The notes beneath the pieces are model-generated. The model did no database searches, had not been told where the DNA came from, and worked only from the letters and a program-made list of their open reading frames with translations. A program made the position numbers and the translations under genes. A stretch of DNA of 64,000 nucleotides from positions 5,107,481 to 5,171,480 of the forward strand of contig CP034985.2 in NCBI GenBank assembly GCA_004026145.2, read 5' to 3'. The stretch is from Takifugu bimaculatus (taxonomy: Eukaryota > Chordata > Actinopteri > Tetraodontiformes > Tetraodontidae). Positions 50,201-58,500 of this stretch are shown here, piece by piece (position 1 is the stretch's first letter; each line of letters opens with the position of its first letter).

Positions 50201-52541
50201 TGGTGAGATGTGCCGTAGCAAGAAGCTATCCGGTTATTTGACAGACATGTCCTTAGTCTCAATTAGCCTTCATTCAATAGTTTGACCTAATTCCAACACT
50301 AAAATAGAAGGCTTTTTTCAACCCACTACTATATTTGGCAGAAATTTAGTGTTTAACTTGTTTTCAAATAACATCCCATTTATGACGTGTGCAGTTAAAA
50401 CGGCCACAGACTCCTACATTGACATGGTTATCTTTATTTATTTTAAAATCAAAATGAAGCGTAGTTTTGTTGAACTTTAGTCGCAGTTACACACTGTGCG
50501 TAAAAATTTTATGATGTCCTCATCAGACCACTGTGAATGGTATCTTTATTACCGCATTTTCCTGGCACAACAACAGCCAAAGTCTCTTTGTCCTTTTGCT
50601 TTAATGGTCCCGCTGCATAATCAAATAAGGTCATCATTAGAAAAGGATGTGGACCTATTAACCAGAGTTGAGCTGACCTGATGCGCCCTGCAGCCTATCT
50701 AGACTTTGTTTAAACTTTTGACTCAGGAGTACCAGCTGTTACCCTCCAAGGTTGGAGAGAATGACCTATGACCTGATGGGCAGCACTTCAGTATGAATGG
50801 ATTAACGGTGGAGGAAAGAGAGGAAAATCCCATCTATCTGTCACACCCCTGTTCCAACTACCCTCCATGATTTGACTGTCTGGGCTGAAAAAGAGTGTGG
50901 CACTACACACAAACACATTCTTGCATCCATGTCAGCCCACCAACGTATAGGGGCCCCTCACCGGTAACATGATCCATCACCGACCTGAGGTTAGAGTAGG
51001 AATCCTGACCCTTAGTAGCTAAAGACAAGCAACTTGAAGGTCACAATGCTTCAATGCACACACACAGTAGGATAATAGAATTGTTAATTGTTTCAATGCT
51101 CACTTTTGAGCCTAATGTAAAATAAATTGTTTATTACGACAGTATTTAGAGGATATAACAGGATATAACAGGATCCATCAAAACAAACTTGGCTACTCCA
51201 GGTGTTCTATGGTGAGGTATTGAGGGTAATCACATGGCAACGACACAGGTGTTCAGCGAGGAAGGAAGGAGACTCATAAATCTGGATTTCAGACCGCTTT
51301 ATGTGCATTTCTGTCCTTGAAGCCACGCACAGTGCTGTCAACTACAGCTTTCAAAGTCACGCATTCCAGCCTGAAGAACTCATCCCCATTCCCGACTCCA
51401 ACAGAACTTCAACAGGTACAGATAACAGGAGCTGTGGAGTCATGTCGCAGCACAGCTGACAAGATTATTTCATCGCCCCATGAATGCTGTTTCATGGATA
51501 CCCTCCAAACAAGGCGTGACTATTACCGGTAAAACCGTGCACATACTGTTGTTCTCTCCACGGCTCATCCTTCACTTGTTTCTAGTGTCTGCTCAGCTGC
51601 AGACAGTTTTTGTGCGTGTGTGGGAAAGAGAAAAAGAGTGATTCATGGTCAGAGCACCACACAATATAAATGAAATAAACAAAAGATAATGACTCAGAAG
51701 TTAAATCCTCATCCGCTGATGGAGAAAAGAATTTGGGCAGGTCTGCTGACTATACAGTACTTTGCAGCTAAAGTATGTGGCAAACATTGTGCTTACGGTG
51801 TTTCCATCCAGAGAAGCATGAGAACTGATAGATCATTGGGTTGACAGTATAACACGAATCAAAGTCTGGGTTAATATATAACGCCGGGGTGGAAGGCCAC
51901 AGGTGACACTTCCAAAGTGGAGCTATACAAACACAAGATAAGAGAACCATGATTTTGTCCAAATGGTTGTCTCTGAAGACGAACACACAGATGGACAGAC
52001 CGGTGAAGGAGTGAAAGACAGATCCATCACTTTTGACAGGACTCATGCCACTATTAACATAATTCTGAAACAAGGTAAACAGAGCCATGTGTGGTGACGT
52101 CGTTTGCTTCCCTCTGTCAATTACCCTGGACCTAAACAGACATCCATTAAGAAGGCTTTCGTGGATTGAATACACTTTATTTCAAATGCCGATGTAGTTA
52201 AGAATGAAAGGTTCACACTCACGGATTTGGACTTTCTTGGGATCGAGCGTGTGGATCTCACTCTGGAGGCTCCGCAGCCGTCCCTGGATCCGGTAGGACC
52301 GTCGGAACACCTCTCCTGCCTCCCTCTCGATGCCCAGAAAGATGTCGCAGGCGTGCCGGGAAAGGTCAGAAAGTTGGTAAATCAAACCGGTCAGCGTGTG
52401 ACAGGCGACATCGTCCAGAGCCGAGAACAGGACGGCTCTCCGCAGCCGGCGTCTCCCCTTCTCCTCCGCCGGTCTCCAGCCGTCGCGAGCCGACAACCGA
52501 CTCACGCGCCGCGGCTCGACGCTTCTCTGGTGAAAAGGCAT
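1..52541 (-). CDS. nhsl1b: NHS-like protein 1 (Nance-Horan syndrome family), gene span, 3' end outside the window
   Basis: Gene-level entry; exons are listed separately. NHS-family proteins act at the leading edge with the Scar/WAVE complex. NHSL1 binds Abi SH3 domains and tunes Arp2/3-driven protrusion, and zebrafish Nhsl1b is needed for facial branchiomotor neuron migration (family knowledge). The exons rebuild the NHSL1 order: N-terminal WAVE-homology exon or an alternative N-terminus, then the blocks VSNLDEESKW, WHQQENVFLP, SSQYYSQGPTF, LPLPTPEEKMRQ, DIVPINIT, FDRQASIRRSL, RRPKKVKRRKTISG, DSSCQTEEVKVVPPSMRR, KKPPLPPARTDSLRR and SPSSGYSSQSNTP. These fit NHSL1 better than NHS or NHSL2. All junctions are GT-AG and phase-compatible. 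Two single-base frame breaks occur (exon 2 and exon 6). The b-copy assignment rests on linkage to acbd3/mixl1 and is an inference; NHSL1 identity itself is firm. The C-terminus and stop codon are off the left edge. Confidence 0.93.
2849..4425 (-). other. nhsl1b intron 5-6, no gene seen
   Basis: About 1.6 kb between exons 5 and 6. The donor at its upstream end reads CTAG|GTATGG and the acceptor is AACAG after a T-rich tract. I see no repeat family or coding signal here. Short open frames (for example 3,220-3,459 and 4,076-4,300 on the minus strand) have no recognisable motif and no matching splice phase. Confidence 0.8.
4426..4557 (-). CDS. nhsl1b: nhsl1b exon 5
   Basis: A 132-base exon, phase 1 at both ends, reading (G)AVFDRQASIRRSL, INTDTVSRRPKKVKRRKTIS and GLPDNINLDL. 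The basic stretch RRPKKVKRRKT is a hallmark of NHSL1 and is nearly identical to the human protein. Acceptor CCACCAG|GGGC, donor CTAG|GTATGG. A second AG three codons into the exon (GGGGCAG|TG) would also keep the frame, so slightly shorter acceptor use is possible. Confidence 0.93.
   Translation of the reverse strand, partial: GQCLTDRRASGAPSLTLTPCPAGQRRSNAERLYQACLTTSTWT
4558..5830 (-). other. nhsl1b intron 4-5, no gene seen
   Basis: About 1.3 kb. It contains a short purine/pyrimidine CA-CG tract near 4,936-4,975 and otherwise unique-looking sequence. Open frames on both strands at 5,264-5,631 overlap one another and carry no recognisable motif, so I treat them as chance. Confidence 0.75.
5831..6026 (-). 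CDS. nhsl1b: nhsl1b exon 4
   Basis: A 196-base exon, phase 0 in and phase 1 out. It reads SIVSSVEDDKSQLSMRSQTP, then a variable acidic stretch, then MWNKAAPLPTPEEKMRQ and DIVPINIT. The PLPTPEEKMRQ and VPINIT blocks are shared by all NHS-family proteins. Acceptor CCTCCAG|TCC, donor ACAG|GTATGA. The N-terminal half of the exon is diverged from mammalian NHSL1, as expected for this variable segment. Confidence 0.94.
6027..7129 (-). other. nhsl1b intron 3-4, with a short retroposon-tail-like stretch
   Basis: About 1.1 kb. At about 6,165-6,205 the sequence GCTATATAAATAAAGATTGA is followed by short GATT/GATC repeats. It resembles the 3' tail found on many teleost non-LTR elements, but I cannot see a body attached to it. 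No other feature recognised. Confidence 0.5.
7130..7257 (-). CDS. nhsl1b: nhsl1b exon 3
   Basis: A 128-base exon, phase 1 in and phase 0 out. It reads ECDKLRKDGFRSSQYYSQGP then TFSDPAQSISSLQDDEDDD and MDKK. It matches the human NHSL1 block ECDKLRHDGYRSSQYYSQGPTF very closely, including the acidic tail. Acceptor TTCTGCAG|AATGTG, donor AAGAAG|GTACAC. Confidence 0.95.
7258..9065 (-). other. nhsl1b intron 2-3, no gene seen
   Basis: About 1.8 kb. It has scattered CA-rich patches (near 7,500 and 8,680-8,715) and AT-rich DNA around 7,930-7,960. I recognise no exon, RNA gene or repeat family. Confidence 0.75.
9066..9219 (-). CDS. nhsl1b: nhsl1b exon 2 with a one-base frame break
   Basis: The shared second coding exon, into which both first exons splice in phase 1 (Pro-Val from exon 1a, Ala-Val from exon 1b, as in human KAVSNLDEE). 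It encodes VSNLDEESKWT, then after a shift HYTAPWHQQENVFLP, SRPPCVEDLHRQAK and VNLKTALR. Length is 154 bases where phase requires 153. The extra base is one of the two C's at 9,183-9,184 (GG on the coding strand, ACAGGTTCAC where one G is expected). Acceptor CTGCAG|CGGTG and donor CGAG|GTAAAG are intact. The shift lies inside one of the most conserved blocks of the family, so a consensus error is likelier than a real lesion. Confidence 0.9.
12158..12196. repeat. CA/CG dinucleotide tract
   Basis: Imperfect (CA)n with interspersed CG steps. It creates artefactual His-Thr or Val-Cys open frames on both strands. Confidence 0.85.
16396..16712. repeat. Teleost intronic repeat (GAGGACATTT type) with TG and GA tracts
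   Basis: A (TG)n tract is followed by AGTGAGGACATTTTTAGA, then AGGACATTTTGGATGGTCCT, then a run of GGTTAGAATT / GGGTTTTGGG-like steps and GTTAAGAGCTGGGTTTTATG. It ends in a GA tract and a second TG tract. From memory this order of blocks is common in introns of percomorph fish. I have not searched a repeat library and cannot assign a family name. There is no coding capacity. Confidence 0.6.
17614..17674. repeat. (CA)n microsatellite
   Basis: About 61 bases of CA dinucleotides with a few CG interruptions near the right end. Intronic in nhsl1b. Confidence 0.97.
19835..19851. repeat. Poly-G tract (17 bases)
   Basis: An uninterrupted run of 17 G, intronic. Such runs can form quadruplexes and are also prone to length error in sequencing, so the exact length is uncertain. 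Confidence 0.9.
20892..20919. repeat. GC-rich inverted repeat (14-bp arms)
   Basis: Arms GCTCCCAGGGGTTG and CAACCCCGGGGAGC abut directly and pair except at one position, so the centre GGGGTTGCAACCCC is a perfect palindrome. A further partial copy (AACCCTGGGGAGC) follows at 20,920-20,932. Function unknown. Confidence 0.85.
24011..24063. repeat. (CA)n microsatellite
   Basis: About 53 bases of perfect CA dinucleotides in the nhsl1b intron. It opens spurious Thr-His frames. Confidence 0.97.
26447..26482. repeat. CA/CG dinucleotide tract
   Basis: Imperfect (CA)n with a CGCGCG core, intronic. It lies beside a pyrimidine-rich stretch that runs to about 26,830. Confidence 0.85.
27797..27857. repeat. 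(CA)n microsatellite
   Basis: About 61 bases, beginning with CACT repeats and continuing as nearly perfect CA dinucleotides. Intronic. Confidence 0.97.
31335..31575 (-). CDS. nhsl1b: nhsl1b alternative first coding exon 1b (no WAVE-homology domain)
   Basis: Encodes MRGDKRCGSFRKEKPAGLSR, ALSWLSVSSISRQSRRIF, HSQNELH, a histidine-rich insert, then DEEEDEDNWVYQPQHKT and one extra base. It corresponds to the human NHSL1 isoform start, which has GSFR, SLSRAVSW, SSLSRQTKRLFRSDGEL and DDENWIYRAQPRK. The ATG at 31,575 (context GGGATGA) is the first ATG of the open frame. The donor ACAG|GTGAGG leaves phase 1, identical to exon 1a, so both splice to exon 2. It lies about 20.6 kb downstream of exon 1a and 22 kb upstream of exon 2, implying its own promoter. 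The basic, serine-rich N-terminus replaces the WAVE-homology domain. Confidence 0.9.
32873..32888. repeat. Poly-C tract (16 bases)
   Basis: An uninterrupted run of 16 C after CCG. Length is likely unreliable, as for any long homopolymer. Confidence 0.9.
33039..33070. repeat. 12-bp tandem repeat, about 2.7 copies
   Basis: The unit ATAGAAGAAGTT occurs twice exactly, followed by a partial third copy. Intronic, no known role. Confidence 0.9.
34199..34219. promoter_or_regulatory. Palindromic ATTA element (candidate homeodomain-bound regulatory DNA)
   Basis: Arms ATTAATGTGC and GCACATTAAT form a perfect 10-bp inverted repeat around a single A. Just outside are more TAAT/ATTA cores (GTTAATATTAAT on the left, GGCATTAATC on the right near 34,240). 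Paired homeodomain cores in unique-looking intronic DNA suggest an enhancer, but no binding can be shown from sequence alone. Confidence 0.4.
36244..36320. repeat. GAGTGT / (GT)n compound microsatellite
   Basis: About five GAGTGT units run directly into a perfect (GT)n tract. Intronic; it reads as Ser-His repeats on the minus strand. Confidence 0.95.
40162..40180. repeat. Short CA tract
   Basis: Nineteen or so bases of CA dinucleotides in the intron. Confidence 0.8.
44181..44233. repeat. CA microsatellite with CG core
   Basis: About 50 bases of CA dinucleotides interrupted by a CGCGCG block. Intronic. Confidence 0.95.
44849..44900. promoter_or_regulatory. Nested inverted repeat with a ZNF143/Staf-like motif
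   Basis: Perfect 9-bp arms GTGCATTAT (44,864-44,872) and ATAATGCAC (44,881-44,889) flank an 8-base loop. Outer 7-bp arms TGTACAT (44,849-44,855) and ATGTACA (44,894-44,900) add an imperfect stem. On the minus strand TACCCATAATGCACTG fits the published Staf/ZNF143 consensus except for one late position. A weaker ATCCCATCATG-type match lies nearby at about 44,818-44,835. Could be a regulatory site or a remnant of a small transposon. Confidence 0.4.
45610..45947 (-). mobile_element. tRNA-derived SINE (teleost type)
   Basis: Read on the minus strand it starts GGGCGGCACGGTGGTGTGGT with an A-box-like GTGGTGGTTAGCAC and a B box GGTTCGATCCC. It continues through TTTCTGTGTGGAGTTTGCAT, TTCCTCCCACAGTCCAAAGA, CCAGGGTGTACCCTGCCTCC and GGGATAGGCTCCAG. 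It ends in AGCGGTAGAAAGTGAGTGAG with short GTGA/CTCA repeats. These blocks and their order are those of a very common teleost SINE. The family name is not certain without a library search. Full-length looking, somewhat diverged; intronic in nhsl1b, same orientation as the gene. No clear target-site duplication was found. Confidence 0.8.
49190..49290 (+). mobile_element. Degenerate SINE-tail fragment
   Basis: GTGATGGACTGGTGACCCGT, CTCCCTGCCTCTCACACAGT, GACAGCTGGGA and CACCCGTGACCCC match, with changes, the 3' half of the same class of teleost SINE seen at 45.6 kb. The tRNA-like head is missing, so this looks like an old 5'-truncated copy. Confidence 0.55.
51150..51175. repeat. 10-bp tandem repeat, 2.5 copies
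   Basis: The unit AGGATATAAC occurs twice and is followed by a partial third copy. Confidence 0.8.
52223..52541 (-). CDS. nhsl1b: nhsl1b first coding exon 1a (WAVE-homology domain)
   Basis: Encodes MPFHQRSVEPRRVSRL at the start, the canonical MPF opening of NHS and NHSL proteins. The WAVE-homology domain follows: ALDDVACHTLTGLIYQLSDL, SRHACDIFLGIEREAG, then RIQGRLRSLQSEIHTLDPKK and VQI, about residues 35-106. In NHS this domain resembles the N-terminal homology domain of Scar/WAVE and is needed for its role at the cell edge. The frame keeps reading past the donor, but ATCC|GTGAGT is a strong splice site at the position where the family ends exon 1, leaving phase 1. The exon is GC-rich in contrast to the flanking introns. 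The upstream 300 bases to about 52,900 probably hold the 5' UTR and core promoter. Confidence 0.93.
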
Positions 52542-55378
52542 GTTGTTTTGTTACAAACCATTAAATTACTGGAGAAGCATAAACTCCGCGCGAAAACCCA
52601 AATGTTTAAAAGAAGTTCGGGCTACGTTGCTTTCCATGTCGAGGGTATATATGTCCTTTTAATCCCGCCATATTCTTTTTGTTTTTCAAAGCATGGGGTT
52701 TCGTGCTGCTGCCCACTGGAGACGTTGCCTCCCAGAGACTATTCAAATTCAGCCAGACAGAGCGAGTCGCGAGGGAAAAAACGCACGCGGAAAAGTAGGA
52801 AGAGAACAAATAAAAACCCGGAAAATATCGCAACCACCTGTGGAAACTGGAACCGGAGCCAGAGGAGTTCACCTGAATGGATTGGCCCATGCAAGTGAAC
52901 GGGGCTGTCGGCTGTAAAACCAGGACTGGATCGCTTTTGAAAGCGAATTGGAGGGACGGAACTCCGGATCTAACCTAAAAGTCAGGGGGAAAAATAATTG
53001 GGAATGGAAATGCACAACCATAAATTTAAAATATAAATCTTTCCGTGTTTATATCAACGCGCAAAGTCTAGTCCTTGTTCCACTTTATATTTTAAATATG
53101 ATAGGACACGAAACGTTATTGAAATAGTTATAAGCTAAACAAAACAGCGGGACAGGAGTCAAGATAAATCAATACATTTCTATTGAAATACGACCAAACT
53201 CCTGAAATACAATCGAGGAATAATATCATAATGTTCAAAAGTTAATTTCTTTCTATCCGGTTACTTCCGCAAGTTTAGACATACATCCTTTGTTTTCCTG
53301 TTCCCTCAGTCCAAACTAGTCTCCATTAGCAGCTGTCTCAGATTCATTTTCTCTGTGTGGACAAAGCTTGTTTGTCCATGGCCTGTTCAGTTCACCACCT
53401 GGTTTTTTGTTTCTTAAATACATACCAGTTAAATTACCCAGGTCAGCATTTTTTAACCACTGGGAAAGTAAACTATACAATGCAACCTATGTATCTAATG
53501 AGTTCCCTGTTGGTTTTTCCAGCCACATGAATGCCAAGTTTCTCTTAACTGACCTGTACATCTAAAAATCCTGTGTGTGCTGTTGACTTTAAAGCACTCA
53601 TTTACACTAACAGCCAGGAAATTGCACTGCTTCATGTCTCTGAGCAGAGGCTTCCCACCTCTTTCTTTAAAAATGGCAAAAACAGAGCTATTCTAAGAAC
53701 AAGCGCTACTTTAATCAAGGTAAAATAAGTGATCAAACAAGTCAAAAGGATAAAAAAAGGCTTTGCTTTTGTTACCTGTGCATTTTTATGATTCATACAA
53801 GTCTGGGAAAATGTATACATATTTCATTCACTATATTTTCCAGTGCATTGATTTCCAGTCTTGACCATTTAGAGACCCATAAATGCATTTAATTATTTAC
53901 ATAAGAAAAGTTTGAAAAAGTTAGCACAATCAACAGAGAGACCTCAAAATCAAACAACACAGCACGTAAAATAAAGGAACTATTAGAATTTAAGCCTTGG
54001 TTAAATCATAAATAGTAACAGTATGTTAATTTGCAAATTAATACACCTCTGCCTTTCAATTTGGTTGTATACACACACGAAAATGAACAAACATCAAGAT
54101 GTAACAAGACAGCCGTGAAATACGGTCACGTGTAAATGATCCCAATTTATTAAAGGAACTTTGTGTCAATTTTCATCCATGAAAAAACAAAACACAGCAA
54201 CACATGTTTATGACCTTACAAACACAGTTTTAATTTTGGTGTTACTTGTGTGTCAGAATCAGACAGCAACTCCTGGAACGCAAATGAATTCTTTTTTAAA
54301 AAAAAAAAACCTCTGCCAAAATTTGTCTTCAAACAAGCTCTTACTTGCTGTTTTTTTATAAACAGACAATCAAAAGAGAGCATGACAAAATTATTTAACA
54401 GGAACTCTGCCATGAAGAAGGCTTTGAGGTGGAATAAACTTAAACAGTATCACTCACACGGGATCTGTCAGAGGAAGGAAGTGCAATTTCTCTTATCAGT
54501 ATAACACACCGAGATGGTTGTCTCTGAGAAGCCCGAAGACCCGCAACATTTTAATATTTTAGTGTGAAGTATTCATTTATTCGTTTATTGTTTATTTATG
54601 CTTCATTTAAATTTCAACCCACTCCATGGAATGACGATATGCCTGTCCTTCAGAAACGTAATCAGTACGCTCATGGTATGCTCCATCAATCAGTTTATGC
54701 AGAAAATAATGACTGCTGCAGAAATAAGGTTAAAAAAAAGAAGAAAAAGAGCACTGGCACCACTTCAGCTTTATAACGGTTTTAACAAGAAAGCTGGTTA
54801 AGATAGTGTACATTGTTGTTTTTCATGACTGAACAAAGAATAGAATTTCTCTGTGGATTAGAAAACCTGACATAAAGAGCATTTGATTTTAAACAAAGTT
54901 ATTGGAAGAGACAACCACCATTAACACTAAAGAGAAACAGCTCTCCCAGTGTTGCACTTCCCAGCTATTCGTTCATGGCCATGGAAAGCCGCCGCAAGGC
55001 CACACTGTTAGTGTGGTGGGGGACGAGACAAGGAAACAATGGTATAAAGTGGTAACACACAACAAGAGAGCAAATTCCTACAGCTTGGTCTATGTGAGCG
55101 CAGCAAAGACATGTTGGTGAATATGGAACAGGTTTCCAAAGGCTCGATGGGAGACTAACATGGTGTAGCTGAGGACACAAACGGCACATACATTTTAGCC
55201 CATTTCTCCAAAATCAAGTTCCACGTGTCTCTTTGTCACCCTCTGGTGGTTTTCTCAGGTATAGTTCTGGTTTCGCTCTCAGTCACACCCCCACACGCAC
55301 ATACAGCCTGCCATTGCACATATCACACATATATGAACAAAAACACTCCCCGGCTCCCCCCGGTGTCTGTATCCAGGC
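52542..55378. other. Intergenic region: nhsl1b upstream DNA and acbd3 3' UTR
   Basis: About 2.8 kb. Next to 52,541 it should contain the nhsl1b exon 1a 5' UTR and promoter, moderately GC-rich to about 52,980. The rest is AT-rich. The right part is expected to be acbd3 3' UTR. No other gene, RNA or repeat family was recognised. Confidence 0.6.
54576..54596 (-). terminator. Candidate acbd3 polyadenylation signal cluster
   Basis: Three AATAAA hexamers on the minus strand (54,576-54,581, 54,584-54,589, 54,591-54,596) lie about 0.8 kb past the acbd3 stop codon. Another single hexamer sits at 54,146-54,151. The choice between them cannot be made without transcript data. Confidence 0.35.
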
Positions 55379-55593
55379 TTATCTGGTGTAATACACTCTG
55401 TAGTAAACACTCTTGGAGCGCCAGAGTGAATAGGAGTTGTCAAACTTGAGCAGGTAGACTCCGCGGCCAGGATACTGGTGGCTGCCGGCATACACCTCCT
55501 CATGACAGTCCCGCCGGTACACCGGCACAATCTCATCCACCTGGGGCTTCCCTGCATCCTTCTTGGCTTTCTCCTCTTCAGTAGGAGGATCAC
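55379..55593 (-). CDS. acbd3: acbd3 exon 8 (end of GOLD domain, stop)
   Basis: Phase 1 entry after CTGTAG|GTGATCC. Reads GDPPTEEEKAKKDAGKP, VDEIVPVYRRDCHEEVYAGS, HQYPGRGVYLLKFDNSYSLW and RSKSVYYRVYYTR, then TAA at 55,379-55,381. The block from VPVYRRDCHEEVYAG onward is nearly identical to human ACBD3. Confidence 0.96.
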
Positions 55594-58500
55594 CTACAGA
55601 GACAAGGTTCTGCGATGAGGAGGAGGGACTGGGACAACAATATTGCTACAAAATCTGCCCCCATTATCATCAATAAAATGATAAAATGAAATACACACCT
55701 TTGGTTAGACAACCTATCAATATAGCATACAGTCAACATAGAAAATATTATAAACTCTTTTTAATTGTTCCAAAAACAAAGACTAAATAGTCTGTTTATA
55801 ACCTGCATAATAAACATGCCGAGACAGGACAGCGTACGTCAACATCACGTAAGGAGGAGCTGCTATTTTTAAACGCATCAAATCAAGCTGCCTCAGCATT
55901 GCTACAGAATCGGAAAATATCTCTATAAAATGCATTTACGTCGACACCTCACCTTCATCCTCCTCGTCTTCATCGCTGGACTCTGAAACGTGCACGCTGA
56001 CCGACGCAGAGGCCGCATCTGTCCACTCGAAGAACACTCCAAACCCAATGTCATAATAGTCTGTGGCAAACTCCCAGAACAGGTAAGAGCCCTCCTCGTG
56101 CGTGGGCACCCGCACCGTCACCACCTCGCCACGCCCCACCGTGATCACGCTGTCTGCGTCCTGTCGGATTTTCTCCTTGAAGTCCTTGATTTGTGGTCGA
56201 GTCCACATGGAAGGAGCAGCTATGATTGGTGGTGAATCTGCTGCTGAGAAACAAGGACCTTTTTACAACCTGTTCATGTAAACATTTGTGCATGATGCTC
56301 ACTGGATTCATTTATTTTGTGACATATTTTGGGATTAAATCAAGGACTTGTATAACTTTAATAAGGGAGCATGACCTTGTACGTACGCAACATATTCTGT
56401 AAATTATTATCTCTAGTTTCAGCAAGTTTCCTTCCTGTCCTTCAGGTCAAATCAACAAACAGAAGAAATTATGTCCACATCAGCAGTCTCTGCATGCTTA
56501 TAAAGCATCTCCACATATCAGGGCACTAACCTAATAAAGGCCCGTTCTCTGACACCTCCTCCGCCAGCTCAGGTTCTTGTTCCCTGTCCATGCTCTCCGA
56601 GTACGAGTCTGACTGTCCTCCGTTAACTGTGGGGGCTTCTTCACCCACAGGTGTTGAACCCGCACACAGACGACCCACAGCGGAGGCGGCGACTTGTTCA
56701 CCATTGTTAAAGCTGCTCGAGTCCAAAGCGCCCAAATCCGCCTGCTGCTGCTTCTGTAGTGCTGCCTGGAGAAAGACATTGTTAAATAATATTCTGCAAT
56801 GATGATGGCAAATACCTCCACCTGTAATGGCTCGTTCTCCCGTACCTGTTGTTGGGCCAGCTGGACCTGGTAGAGCTGCTGCATGTACTGCTGATAGTGC
56901 TGCTCCTGGAGCTGCCGGATGAGGCCCAGCTGTTGCTCTGGGTTGTTGGGGTATTGCTGAGCGGCATACTGCTGGAACTGCACTGCTGTCTGCGCATTGA
57001 GCGCCGCCATTATCTGTTGTCTGGGACGAATCACCAGAGAAGAGTAAATGCATGTGGTTATTCTTCCAGATACAAGTCTCACCGAGAGGTGCAATTATTC
57101 AACATTATACAGTACAGTGACATACTTCTGCTGCTCGATACGTAGTCTCTCCTCCTCTGCCTGTCTCCTTTCTTCTTCCTCTCTTCTCAGCCGTTCTTCC
57201 TCTTCAAGCCTTCGCCTCTCTTCCTCTTGTCTCTGTCGCTCCCTCTCCTCCTCCTCCTGCCGTTGACGCTCCTCTTCTTCTTTTCTAAGGGTCATGTACA
57301 AATAATGAAGTGTGTCTGGTGGATAATGTCCTGTTTGTTTGTGTTAATACGAGGTAGAGGACGCATCCTACCTTTTTCTTTCTTGCTCCTCTCGCTCTAT
57401 TTTATGTGAGGTGACAAAAGGAGCAAAGAGGCTGCAGCATTTGTTGAGCAGCTTGATAAACTCCACCATGGCCTCCTCTTTTTCCATGTTTCCCAAGGAT
57501 GCCCATTCTTTTCTGTGCACAGTACAAACTACAGTTCAGTAACAATGGCAACCATGAAAATACAAGTTCTGAAAACGAGCTGTGTTCCTACAACACATCC
57601 TATCTAAACACTACAGTGACTACAAATGCTAAAATAAGTTAGAGCTTGAAAGGCTTGTCTGGAGGATTCACCTGCGGTCATTGCCCAAGACATCAAAGAA
57701 TCCTACATCCGGTGAAGCGTCAGGATTATAAGGACCCAGTAACACCAGTTTATGCAGAGCCACCAGTCGAAGCTTCTCCTCATAGGTCGGGTGGAAGGCC
57801 TTCCCATCCTTATCTGAGAGCAGGAATAGAAAGAACCAGATTAGCTTTGCTCTGGCTGTTGTGTGCTTATAATGTGTGCTTATAATCTGTTTTTAATTAT
57901 TTCTGTTTTTGTATAAAATGTACGGATGATGGTACAGACAATTATCCCACTGATATTAATTTAAGCAAGTTACAGCAAGAAACATTTATATCTATTGTGT
58001 AATCAGACCTAACCCACAACTACCAGTAACTGGAAATACCTGACTGGTAATGCTAATGCTAATAGCTCAGATTGCTATGGCATTGACAACCTGGGCCAAA
58101 CCTATTTGGACAGCCTGTTCTCTGACAATGACATAAAAATACCCAGACATTAAAATGATTGAGTGACAGATTTATTTCTGAGAGAGAAATCCCAAGTATT
58201 GGACGGTGCAGATTAATATAATAAAGTAATATCTGTCTGTAAAAAAGAAAACAATAAAAGATTACTTTTCAATTTTGGACATCATCTTTAGGTGGCTCAT
58301 CAAGCTGAAAATGCCTCTCCAGACTAGATTCCTAAAATCATCTCTACATTTGTTTCATCAACACATACCATTAAGGATATGTGGAAATATGCCCATAAAC
58401 TCTATTAATAAAGCAGGATGTTGCCAGTATTAAATATGTCTGAGGCCCTCTCCTAAAACTGGTATACACAAGTCACATTTGTGACAAAAAGGCCAGTTAT

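Larger units (their letters stand above)
31576..52222 (-). other. nhsl1b long intron between exons 1a and 1b (and putative exon 1b promoter)
   Basis: About 20.6 kb without a supported gene. The first kilobase or so above 31,575 should contain the promoter of exon 1b, but I see no clear TATA box. The interval holds a poly-C run, a 12-bp tandem repeat, GT and CA microsatellites, two palindromic elements (34.2 and 44.9 kb), a SINE and a degenerate SINE-tail fragment, all listed separately. A purine-rich tract at 48,650-48,950 leaves both strands open but shows no protein motif. Candidate conserved non-coding stretch: 45,181-45,400. Confidence 0.6.

Noticed and set aside
56526..57145. Minus-strand frames in other phases across acbd3 exons 5-6 and the plus-strand Leu-rich frame
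   Set aside because: They read through introns or in shifted frames; the spliced acbd3 frame accounts for the conserved protein.
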